This document shows positions 6,586 through 12,687 of a stretch of 12,687 nucleotides of DNA, in pieces. The position numbers and the translations under genes were made by a program. Within the stretch, counting starts at the first letter, position 1; every line of letters begins with the position of its first letter. The DNA comes from an uncultured Lachnospiraceae bacterium. Its GTDB lineage: Bacteria > Bacillota > Clostridia > Lachnospirales > Lachnospiraceae. The stretch spans positions 1-12,687 of the forward strand of contig URUU01000053.1 in NCBI GenBank assembly GCA_900551235.1, written 5' to 3'. The notes beneath the pieces were generated by a model that was given only the letters and a program-made list of their open reading frames with translations, ran no database searches and had not been told where the DNA came from.

Positions 6586-7764
6586 GTGAAAAAAATGAAA
6601 AAAATTGCAACATTATTGCCGGCACTGATTATAGTGTTAGCAATAGCTTCCTGCGGACACAAAAATGAGCAGCAACCTATTCACAAGATCGGTGTTATCG
6701 TTTATGATCTGAAGGATGAACAGGTACAGGCCTTCCGTCAGTATATGGAAGGTTATCTTGGGAAAAATTTTTCAGATGTGGACTTCCTGTATTCTGCGGG
6801 GATAACTACAGAAGAAGAGGAGATGGAGTTCCTGAAGGATGCCATTGAGGAAGGTGTGGAAGGAATTATCGCATTTAACAGCTTTGATCTGGAAAAGGAA
6901 GTAGAACTTTGTGCATCCGGCGGAGTGTATTATCTCCGTCCGTCCAGTACCACAGATCCGGAAGATTTTGACAAGGTTGCTGACAATCCATATTTCCTGG
7001 GATATTTCGGACCGGGGAACGAGATGGAGTATCAGGCAGGATATGATATGGCCGCTTATTTTGCGGAAGAGAAAATTTCTGACAGCTACTTTATCTTAAG
7101 CGGAGGGGCAGGCAGCAATGTCATGCACGAACAGCGTACAGAAGGTATGCTTGATGCCCTGCAGAAAGCATACGGCGTACAGTTTGACCAGAGCAGCACA
7201 GAGCTTGCGTCTGCTTCCGAACCGGTCAGCATGGAGGCCGGAGCTTTGAAAGTAACGGTATTTCCGGGTTACATCGGCGTGACGGATGTGGGAGAGAAGG
7301 CAGTTGCAGCGTTTGAAAAAGACCCGGCAGGTGTGGTCATGAGTACGATTCCGGTGCAGACCATTGCAGACTCTCTGAAAGATGCCAGTCTTGGAACGAT
7401 TGACTGTTATACGCAGGCCAATGGAAGACTCTTTAAAAACGGCAGTCTGAAGTATCTGTGCGGTAAATATGAGTCTATCATCGGACCGGCATTTGCAGCC
7501 ATGTACAATGCAGTGACAGGATACAGTGAGGATTTCCGGGAGGATGGAAAGGCTTTTACGATTCAGCAGGGATTCTGGGTTTCTACCAGTTATCAGGATT
7601 TTCAGAAAAAATATGAACTGTCTTCCGGCATTACCTTAAATGCTTACAGCTATGAAGACCTTCTGGAAGTGTGCAAAGCACATAATTCGAATGCAACTTT
7701 AGATGATTTGAAAAAACTTGCAGGTGCGTGGGATTTTGATTCTGCGGTACAGAGAAGGAAATAG
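6586..7764 (+). CDS. Second substrate-binding-like lipoprotein (type I periplasmic-binding fold suspected)
   Basis: A 392-residue lipoprotein whose signal peptide ends in AIASC, with Cys23 as the lipid anchor. The mature part begins with an alternating beta/alpha pattern (HKIGVIVYDLKDEQVQAFRQ, then a helix and DVDFLYSAG, then EGVEGIIAFNS). This is the layout of type I periplasmic-binding proteins such as sugar or BMP/PnrA-like binders, and it is unrelated to the family-5 protein at the head of the operon. The start is GTG 6586 with AAGGAGG at 6569-6575. A downstream ATG at 6595 is too far from it. The gene begins 2 bases after the ATPase gene and ends 2 bases before the MATE gene, so it is fully embedded in the operon. 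It may feed the same transporter with another ligand, deliver a ligand to a membrane sensor, or hand substrate to the exporter. The exact family is not recognised. Confidence 0.8.
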   Translation: MKKMKKIATLLPALIIVLAIASCGHKNEQQPIHKIGVIVYDLKDEQVQAFRQYMEGYLGKNFSDVDFLYSAGITTEEEEMEFLKDAIEEGVEGIIAFNSFDLEKEVELCASGGVYYLRPSSTTDPEDFDKVADNPYFLGYFGPGNEMEYQAGYDMAAYFAEEKISDSYFILSGGAGSNVMHEQRTEGMLDALQKAYGVQFDQSSTELASASEPVSMEAGALKVTVFPGYIGVTDVGEKAVAAFEKDPAGVVMSTIPVQTIADSLKDASLGTIDCYTQANGRLFKNGSLKYLCGKYESIIGPAFAAMYNAVTGYSEDFREDGKAFTIQQGFWVSTSYQDFQKKYELSSGITLNAYSYEDLLEVCKAHNSNATLDDLKKLAGAWDFDSAVQRRK

Positions 7765-7766
7765 AT

Positions 7767-9113
7767 ATGAAGGAACATACACTCACGAAAGGCAGCGTTG
7801 GAAAAGGTATTTTGCTGTTCGTACTGCCTATTATTGTGGGCAGTCTGATCCAGCAGCTTTATGTGACCATTGATGCAGTGGTGGTTGGACAGTTTACAGG
7901 AAAACTGGGACTGGCAGCGATCGATTCCGTGCATACGCTATTTAAATTTCCATTGAATTTCATGAATGGTCTGGCTTCCGGTGCGACAATCATCATTTCC
8001 GGACATTGCGGTTCCAAAGATGAGAAGCAGATGCACTGCTCCATCCGTACGGCCTGCACGGTGGCAGTGATCCTTGGTGTGATCTGCTCTGTTGGCGGCG
8101 TTCTTCTGACTCCGTGGATGTTAAACGTTATGTCCGTGCCGGAGACGGTTTATGGCAGAGCTTTTGCGTATACCTGCATTTATTTTGGCGGTATCTGGTC
8201 CATGGTACTTTATAATATGGCAGCCGGAATCCTGCGTGCATACGGAGATTCCAAACGTCCGCTGTATGTGTTGATCTGCTGTGCGGTTATCAACATTGTG
8301 GGAGATCTTCTGCTGGTGGGTGTGCTGCATCTGGGAGTGGCCGGTGCAGCTCTGGCAACGGTATTCTCACAGATTGTCAGCGTGGTACTTACGTTTTATA
8401 TGCTCCGGAAAACGCTTCATATCAGCAAAGAAGAAAAGCCACTCTGGTGGCCGCATTTCTGTGCAGAGCATATGAGCCAGATGATCAGACTGGGATTTCC
8501 GCTGGCACTGCAGTCTATGCTGTTTCCGATTGCGAACAGTATTGTGCAGGCCGGTGTCAACACGATGGGTACAGATCAGATTGCAGCCTGGGGAATTTGT
8601 GATAAAATGAATATGTTGATCTGGCTTATATCTGATTCCATGGGCCCGGCACTGACCACCTTTGTGGCACAGAACCTGGGAGCCAGAAATCCGGAGCGGA
8701 TCCGAAAAGGAGTCAGGGCAGGAACAGCCATGTCTGCCGGTGCCGTAATACTGATCAGTGTGGGACTGTTTTTCTTTGCACAGATGCTGACACCTTTGTT
8801 TGTATCTTCTCAGGATGCAGCATCCCTTTCAGAACTGGTTGGAACTTACAGCCGGATGATGGCACCGTTCTTCTGTTTCTATGCCCTTGCAGAAGCATTT
8901 TCCGGTGCCTGCTGCGGCACGGGAGATACGATACGGCCTATGATCACCACGCTGCTGGCCATCTGCCTGCTGCGAGTGCTTGGTATCCTGCTGGTACTTC
9001 CGGTCTATGGAACGATGGAATGTATTGTTATGATTTATATTGCTTCATGGATTGCGGCAGGAGTTTCTTTTCTGCTGCTCTGGCACCGGGATGCGGCACA
9101 TATTTCGAGATAA
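7767..9113 (+). CDS. MATE-family multidrug/metabolite efflux transporter
   Basis: A 448-residue polytopic membrane protein with about twelve hydrophobic helices in two similar halves, as in MATE (MatE) exporters of the DinF/NorM/clostridial class. The N-terminal signature is GILLFVLPIIVGSLIQQLYV followed by DAVVVGQFTG. The second half opens with GFPLALQSMLFPIANSIVQAG and continues with ISDSMGPALTTFVAQNLGA. It would export a small, often cationic or aromatic molecule using a Na+ or H+ gradient. Its ribosome binding site AAGGAA (7755-7760) lies within the end of the upstream gene, so it is cotranscribed and translationally coupled. An exporter inside a B12-controlled import operon is unusual. 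The substrate cannot be told from sequence. Confidence 0.93.
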   Translation: MKEHTLTKGSVGKGILLFVLPIIVGSLIQQLYVTIDAVVVGQFTGKLGLAAIDSVHTLFKFPLNFMNGLASGATIIISGHCGSKDEKQMHCSIRTACTVAVILGVICSVGGVLLTPWMLNVMSVPETVYGRAFAYTCIYFGGIWSMVLYNMAAGILRAYGDSKRPLYVLICCAVINIVGDLLLVGVLHLGVAGAALATVFSQIVSVVLTFYMLRKTLHISKEEKPLWWPHFCAEHMSQMIRLGFPLALQSMLFPIANSIVQAGVNTMGTDQIAAWGICDKMNMLIWLISDSMGPALTTFVAQNLGARNPERIRKGVRAGTAMSAGAVILISVGLFFFAQMLTPLFVSSQDAASLSELVGTYSRMMAPFFCFYALAEAFSGACCGTGDTIRPMITTLLAICLLRVLGILLVLPVYGTMECIVMIYIASWIAAGVSFLLLWHRDAAHISR

Positions 9114-9139
9114 CAGAATGACGGAAAGGTGGGGGAATT

Positions 9140-10048
9140 ATGGATCTGAAACAGCTGCAGTATTTTGTGGTCAGTGTGGAGAGCGGAAGTTTTAAGAAAG
9201 CAGCAGAGATGCTGTATACCACACAGCCGCATATCAGTAAATCCATCAAAAATCTGGAAACAGAACTGAACGTGCAGCTTCTGGAACGAAAAGCACGTGG
9301 TGTGGAAGTGACAGAGTCCGGTAAAAAGATTTATGAATATGCCTGCAATATGCTGGTGGATGCGTCCAGAATTCATGCAGCAGTGGAAGAAGACGAGAAA
9401 GTGCTGCGTGTGATTTCTGCCGCAGGTGACCGGTTTGCAACACTTTTTGGTGCCTACTGTGAAGGCAGAGCAGAGAAAAATCTGAAAGTCTGGTATCGGG
9501 ACAGTACAGTGGAAGAAATTTTCCCGTCGCTGCATCATCGTACGTTCGACATAGGATTTTTCTATGCAGATCAGAGACAGATGATCGCCTATCTTCAGAT
9601 GATCAAACGAAAACATTTGGAATTCACAGCTCTTGGCCAGACGGAACCCATTCTCTATGTAGGACCACAAAATCCGCTTTACGGTGCAGAAAGTGTGGCT
9701 GAGCGGGAGTTGAAATCTCTGAAATATGTGCAGATCCAGGACTTTTACAACAGACCTGAGATGCATCTGATGGAAGGCGGAATGGATTATCTTGATTATC
9801 AGAACCAGAGGCAGGTGATGGTGACCAATAACCGCAGTCTTCTGACACAGATCATTTTGACGACATCCCTTGCCAATATCAGCAGTGCACGCTTCCCGGA
9901 TATTCTGACCGGATCGAAAGATATCCATGCAATCCCTATCCGAGGCATGAAAAACAGAATGACGTTTGCTTATGTAAAACGACTTCATGGCGATCTGCCG
10001 GAAGAAGCAAAACAGTTTGTGGAGTATGTGAAAGCACATATTATTTAG
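9140..10048 (+). CDS. LysR-family transcriptional regulator
   Basis: This 302-residue protein starts with the typical LysR winged helix-turn-helix at residues 1-60 (MDLKQLQYFVVSVESGSFKK, TTQPHISKSIKNLETELNVQ, LLERKARGVEVTESGKKIY). A linker helix and a two-lobed effector-binding domain (about 90-300) follow, with EPILYVGPQNPLYG in the expected position. Length is normal. The ATG is preceded by GGTGGGGG, and the gene lies 26 bases after the MATE gene on the same strand, with a terminator right behind it, so it appears to be the last gene of the operon. LysR genes are more often divergent from their targets. Here it could autoregulate the operon or control a distant one. Its effector is unknown. 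Confidence 0.93.
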   Translation: MDLKQLQYFVVSVESGSFKKAAEMLYTTQPHISKSIKNLETELNVQLLERKARGVEVTESGKKIYEYACNMLVDASRIHAAVEEDEKVLRVISAAGDRFATLFGAYCEGRAEKNLKVWYRDSTVEEIFPSLHHRTFDIGFFYADQRQMIAYLQMIKRKHLEFTALGQTEPILYVGPQNPLYGAESVAERELKSLKYVQIQDFYNRPEMHLMEGGMDYLDYQNQRQVMVTNNRSLLTQIILTTSLANISSARFPDILTGSKDIHAIPIRGMKNRMTFAYVKRLHGDLPEEAKQFVEYVKAHII

Positions 10049-10052
10049 AAGG

Positions 10053-10082
10053 AAGAAGCTATCATACGGTAGCTTCTTTTTT
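10053..10082 (+). terminator. Rho-independent terminator of the B12-controlled operon
   Basis: An 11-bp stem (10053-10063 with 10068-10078; core GAAGCTA/TAGCTTC, one U-G pair), loop ATAC and a T-run at 10077-10082. It begins four bases after the LysR stop codon, which marks the right end of the transcription unit. Confidence 0.92.
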
Positions 10083-10117
10083 GATGCGATGGGATCATAA
10101 AATTGGCAAGGTGAGAG

Positions 10118-10798
10118 GTGCTGTCTGGTTGTTCGGTTATTCTAAATGTGATTGATTTAAGGAATAGAAAAGCGGCATGTAAAGGAAATGACGAACAAAC
10201 GTTTACTTTTGCTGATGCGTATGGTAAAATAAAAAAACATAGAAAAAGATACGTTTCATATACAAAAGATGGAGAGGATAATAGAGTGCTGAAAATAGGA
10301 AGAGTTTACAGAATGCCAAGGCCGCCGCAGCAGGACTCGCCACAAGTTGATGGGCTTGATAATTTTTATTATGAATCGAGAACACCGGGGATTGGATTTC
10401 AGTTTCAAAAGGGGATTCACAATGTTCAGAGTATTACGGGTCCGAATGGTGAGTCTCGCTGCCCGCTGATTATTATCTCCAGTACGCCAAGAAAGGCGGA
10501 AAGTGAAGAAACACCATGGTATGATCGCTATGACTCTGAGCATGGATATGTAAAATATTATGGTGATAATAAACCAAATAAAGGACGACCAGAAAATGCA
10601 CCAGGGAATAAAATAATACATGATAAAGTATATACGACGTATACTGTATTTGATGCAGCTGGAAATAGATATGTACAGATAGATACATATGGAAAAATTG
10701 ATCGTGAAAATCCAGAAAAGATAAGTCAATCGATTCAGTTTGATAAACAGACAGCAGAATTTTTTGTAGATCTGCTGAAAAAAGAATTTGATATTTGA
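10118..10798 (+). CDS. Small protein resembling AspBHI-type restriction enzyme N-terminal (SRA-like) domain; possibly truncated
   Basis: An open frame of 226 codons whose middle (about residues 68-165) holds VKYYGDNKPN, a nearby APGNKI, IISSTPR and TPWYDRYD. From memory these resemble the N-terminal, modified-cytosine-recognising domain of AspBHI/MspJI-like modification-dependent restriction enzymes (Y-x-GDNK ... GNK pattern). No nuclease domain follows: the frame ends after FFVDLLKKEFDI. It is therefore either a stand-alone DNA-reader protein or a remnant that lost its catalytic half. The N-terminus is doubtful. The GTG at 10118 has only a poor, too-close AAGG, and the next in-frame GTG is 10148; there is no in-frame ATG near the front. 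Codon use is more A/T-rich than in the operon to the left, suggesting transfer. The family assignment is tentative and the reading frame itself is fairly convincing. Confidence 0.5.
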   Translation: MLSGCSVILNVIDLRNRKAACKGNDEQTFTFADAYGKIKKHRKRYVSYTKDGEDNRVLKIGRVYRMPRPPQQDSPQVDGLDNFYYESRTPGIGFQFQKGIHNVQSITGPNGESRCPLIIISSTPRKAESEETPWYDRYDSEHGYVKYYGDNKPNKGRPENAPGNKIIHDKVYTTYTVFDAAGNRYVQIDTYGKIDRENPEKISQSIQFDKQTAEFFVDLLKKEFDI

Positions 10799-11005
10799 TG
10801 AGCAGCAGATATTCGGATTATTGGGGATTCTTCAAGAGAAGGGAAATAGATACAGATTGCAAAGGATAGAAGAAAGGATTTCATGGAAAGGGTGATGAAG
10901 GATGATAACACAGAAGGAAATGGCTGAATTATAAAAGAAAGCTAATGATTCGAAAATCTGCCAGATTATTTGGCGGTTACATTTCATAGGTATGTGGTGA
11001 AATAA
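10799..11005 (+). pseudogene. Intergenic stretch with possible decayed coding fragment
   Basis: Nothing intact is present. An ATG at 10902 opens MITQKEMAEL and stops at 10934. After the stop, the same frame continues with KKANDSK, and a neighbouring frame then reads ENLPDYLAVTFHRYVVK to a stop at 11003-11005. Taken together this looks like a short gene broken by a nonsense change and a one-base frameshift, but the pieces are too short to identify and could be chance. Confidence 0.2.
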
Positions 11006-11045
11006 TCAAAAAAACAATCACAAAATTTTGTGATTGTTTTTTTGA
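11006..11045. terminator. Perfect 40-bp palindrome, likely bidirectional terminator and/or operator
   Basis: Two perfect 20-base arms (11006-11025 and 11026-11045) meet with no spacer; the core of the arm is ACAATCACAAAA. The A-run on the left and T-run on the right give a U-tail in either direction, as in a bidirectional intrinsic terminator, though RNA would need a loop of about four central bases. It also overlaps the likely -35 of the next gene, so it could be a binding site. Confidence 0.7.
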
Positions 11046-11062
11046 CTGTTTCTGGGTATAAT
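11034..11062 (+). promoter_or_regulatory. Candidate promoter of the AlbA_2/ATPase gene
   Basis: TTGTTT at 11034-11039 and a perfect TATAAT at 11057-11062 are separated by 17 bases. A second TATAAT overlaps at 11062-11067. The -35 lies within the right arm of the palindrome, so a factor bound there, or a change in DNA structure, would affect initiation. Start of transcription is expected near 11070, shortly before the gene. Confidence 0.6.
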
Positions 11063-11094
11063 ATAATCAAAAAATTGAAAAGGATGTGCTCAAT

Positions 11095-12348
11095 ATGCGT
11101 GAAACAAGAATAGTAGAATTCAAGGAAACGATTACGAATACTTTTTTAAAAACAGTCAGTGCCTTTTCAAATTACGATGGCGGAACAATCTTTTTTGGAA
11201 TTGATGATAATGGAGATATCAAAGGATTGCTGGATGTGAAGCAGGCCTGCCTTGACATTGAAAATAAAATCAATGACAGTATTTCACCTCAACCAAACTA
11301 TATGCTTGAAATCCAGAACAATGATCAGATAATAAAACTGACGATAAAAAGTGGACTCCAGAAACCGTATTTATATAAATCGAAAGCATACAAACGAAAT
11401 GATACTGCAACGATAGAGGTAGATACACTGGAATTTTCAAGGCTTATTTTAGAGGGAAAAAATATCAGATTTGAGGAATTAACGTGTAAAGATCAAGCAT
11501 TGTCCTTTGAAGTTTTGCATTGCAAATTAAAAGAAATGATTCAGCTTGAAACTTTTAATCAGGATACATTAAAAACATTGAATTTATATGACAACATAAA
11601 TGGTTATAATAATACAGCAGGTCTTTTGGCAGATAAAAATCATTTTCCGGGAATTGATATTGTTAAATTTGGAGAAAGTATCAGTATCATTCAGAGAAGA
11701 ATAACATTTGAAAACATCTCCGTATTAGAAGTATACAAAAAGGCAATCTCTGTATTCCGGGAGTATTATCAGTACGAAGTGATACAAAGTGCTGATAGGA
11801 AGAAAGTGGAAAAAATACCGGAAGCTGCATTCAGAGAAGCGATTGCAAATGCGTTGATTCACAGGGCATGGGACGTGGCATCGCAGATCAGAGTTTCTAT
11901 GTTTGATGACAGAATTGAAATCGTATCTCCAGGAGGACTTCCATCAGGAATAACAGAGGAGGAATATTTGTCTGGGAAACTTTCAATTTTGAGAAACAGA
12001 AATCTTGCAAACGTATTTTACAGATTGGGTTTTGTAGAAATATTCGGAACAGGAATTATAAGAATAAAACAACTTTATGAAAAAGCTTTGGTCAAACCAG
12101 GTTTTGAAGTATCTGAGAACGCAATAAAGATTGTGCTTCCTATATTTGAAGATAATGTTGATTTAACTGAAGACGAAAAAATTGTTTACCAAATTTTAAG
12201 TGAGACTATGTTAAAACCAATAAGCGAAATTGCACCATATGTACCGTTTGGCAAATCAAAGACAACACAGTTGCTGAAAAATATGATAAAAAGAGGTTTA
12301 GTAGTTGTTGAAGGGAAAGGAAGAGGTACTAAATATATAATTAAATAA
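11095..12348 (+). CDS. Schlafen AlbA_2 domain / HATPase_c_4 / winged-helix protein (COG2865-type predicted regulator)
   Basis: A 417-residue cytosolic protein with three parts. Residues 1-110 are an AlbA_2 (Schlafen core) domain: RIVEFKETITN, VSAFSNYDGGTIFFGIDDNG and the P-containing second half. Residues about 241-350 are a GHKL-like ATP-binding module of the HATPase_c_4 type: FREAIANALIHRAWD, DDRIEIVSPGGLPSG, LRNRNLANVFYRLGF and VEIFGTGIIRI. Residues about 355-417 form a winged helix (KTTQLLKNMIKRGLVVVEGKGRGTKY). ATG 11095 is preferred to an in-frame GTG at 11086, since the AAAGGA at 11079-11084 is ten bases from the ATG but only one from the GTG. Such proteins are annotated as regulators and often sit in restriction or defence neighbourhoods; their activity is not well defined. 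A DUF1016-family gene follows. The gene is A/T-richer than the transport operon. Confidence 0.9.
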   Translation: MRETRIVEFKETITNTFLKTVSAFSNYDGGTIFFGIDDNGDIKGLLDVKQACLDIENKINDSISPQPNYMLEIQNNDQIIKLTIKSGLQKPYLYKSKAYKRNDTATIEVDTLEFSRLILEGKNIRFEELTCKDQALSFEVLHCKLKEMIQLETFNQDTLKTLNLYDNINGYNNTAGLLADKNHFPGIDIVKFGESISIIQRRITFENISVLEVYKKAISVFREYYQYEVIQSADRKKVEKIPEAAFREAIANALIHRAWDVASQIRVSMFDDRIEIVSPGGLPSGITEEEYLSGKLSILRNRNLANVFYRLGFVEIFGTGIIRIKQLYEKALVKPGFEVSENAIKIVLPIFEDNVDLTEDEKIVYQILSETMLKPISEIAPYVPFGKSKTTQLLKNMIKRGLVVVEGKGRGTKYIIK

Positions 12349-12390
12349 AAAATCTATTTATTGCTCCTTTATTATGATATCGAGGATTGA
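12349..12390 (+). pseudogene. Relic of a DUF1016-like gene directly after the ATPase-protein stop codon
   Basis: Reading on in the same frame past the stop at 12346-12348 gives KIYLLLLYYDIED and then a stop. LLLYYDI is identical to residues in the DUF1016-family protein that starts at 12534 (MLLLYYDIG). The DNA also matches there at 19 of 20 positions, counting one base beyond a mismatch. This suggests a fragment of a second or earlier copy of that gene, with almost all of it lost. Confidence 0.4.
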
Positions 12391-12655
12391 AAGAATGGAA
12401 TAATGAAAAAGGGTATCTGACTGATACTTGCTTGACAGCACAAGATAGATATAAAGCATACCTGGATTATTTTAGAATTGCATATTAAGAGAAAAAATAA
12501 TGATAAGAATTATGCGAAAGCGAGGCGATGAGTATGTTAATGAATACGGCTGAGTATCTTTCCATTATCGAAAATATCAAGAGCGAAATTACTGCGGCAC
12601 AATACCGTGCAGCTGTTCATGTAAATGCAGACATGCTGCTTCTTTATTATGATAT
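12362..12655 (+). repeat. Pair of 19-bp near-identical direct repeats
   Basis: 12362-12380 and 12637-12655 share TGCTxCTTTATTATGATAT with one mismatch, 275 bases apart. The second copy lies inside the DUF1016-family gene and encodes LLLYYDI. The spacing would allow recombination between the copies, or it records an older duplication. Confidence 0.6.
12387..12488 (+). pseudogene. Short open frame of coding-like sequence, possible gene remnant
   Basis: A 33-codon frame (first possible start TTG 12387, stop 12486-12488) reads KEWNNEKGYLTDTC and ends DRYKAYLDYFRIAY. The composition looks protein-like, but there is no ribosome binding site at a usable distance and no recognised family. It may be the 3' end of a gene whose front has been deleted. 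The rest of the 12349-12533 gap holds the relic above and the leader of the next gene. Confidence 0.2.
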
Positions 12656-12687
12656 TGGTTGCGTAATCAATGAACATAAATCATGGG
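12534..12687 (+). CDS. DUF1016 (YhcG-type, PDDEXK nuclease superfamily) protein, N-terminal part only
   Basis: The first 51 residues are visible before the window ends. TAEYLSIIENIKSEITAAQY then RAAVHVNADMLLLYYDIG and INEHKSWG match the N-terminal DUF1016 pattern: a helix with R-x-A-x3-V-N, followed by LLxLYYxIG and a closing WG. Full-length members (about 330-370 residues) have a PDDEXK nuclease-like domain in the second half, which cannot be seen here. ATG 12534 is chosen because GAGG (12522-12525) lies eight bases upstream. ATG 12528 and 12540 are in the same frame. Such proteins are found in restriction-modification and other defence or mobile neighbourhoods, which agrees with the AlbA_2 gene beside it. 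Confidence 0.85.
   Translation, partial: MLMNTAEYLSIIENIKSEITAAQYRAAVHVNADMLLLYYDIGCVINEHKSW

Noticed and set aside
10118..10132. MLSGCS as a lipobox in the AspBHI-N-like protein
   Set aside because: No charged and hydrophobic signal sequence precedes it and the start itself is doubtful, so this is a coincidence.
10256..10729. 157-codon minus-strand frame
   Set aside because: It is Ile/Tyr-rich translation of an A/T-rich antisense strand, with no start signal; the plus-strand protein has recognisable motifs.
11042..11047. TTGACT as -35 of the AlbA_2/ATPase gene
   Set aside because: Spacing to either TATAAT is 9 or 14 bases, too short. TTGTTT at 11034 with 17-base spacing fits better.
11086..11094. 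GTG start for the AlbA_2/ATPase gene
   Set aside because: It lies almost against the ribosome binding site; ATG 11095 is correctly spaced.
1..12687. CRISPR arrays, tRNA or rRNA genes, complete insertion sequences
   Set aside because: No regularly spaced repeats, no tRNA-like cloverleaf or rRNA motifs, and no transposase or terminal inverted repeats were seen on either strand.

Overview
The window reads as part of a low-to-mid GC Gram-positive anaerobe of the Clostridia, most likely a gut Lachnospiraceae. The support is strong purine-rich ribosome binding sites (AAAGGAG, AAGGAGG), lipobox-type surface binding proteins, T-tailed hairpin terminators and typical Lachnospiraceae gene families. 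The taxon is inferred; no marker gene is present.

Layout. (a) 79-720: a lone gene for a protein with an uncharacterised N-terminal region and a C-terminal XRE-type helix-turn-helix, followed by about 200 bases with no convincing gene. (b) 918-10082: one long transcription unit. It starts with a promoter-like sequence, a clear cobalamin (B12) riboswitch aptamer (981-1144) and an intrinsic terminator (1237-1264). Eight tightly packed genes follow: a NikA/DppA-like binding lipoprotein, two permeases, two ATPases, a second binding lipoprotein of a different fold class, a MATE-family exporter and a LysR regulator. A strong terminator (10053-10082) closes the unit. (c) 10083-12687: an AT-richer accessory region. 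It holds a small protein resembling the modified-DNA-binding N-domain of AspBHI-type restriction enzymes, decayed coding scraps, a perfect 40-bp palindrome, a Schlafen AlbA_2/ATPase/winged-helix protein, a relic of a DUF1016-like gene, and the start of a DUF1016 (YhcG-type) PDDEXK nuclease-family gene that runs off the window.

How the parts work together. The riboswitch says the main operon is turned down when cobalamin is plentiful. A NikABCDE-like importer under that control points to uptake of cobalt, a metal chelate, or a corrinoid-related compound rather than ordinary peptides. The added MATE exporter and second binding lipoprotein are not part of a standard Nik/Dpp system and are the most interesting feature of the window. 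The substrate cannot be read from sequence alone. The right-hand region looks like an accessory, defence-type neighbourhood and is probably unrelated to the transport operon.
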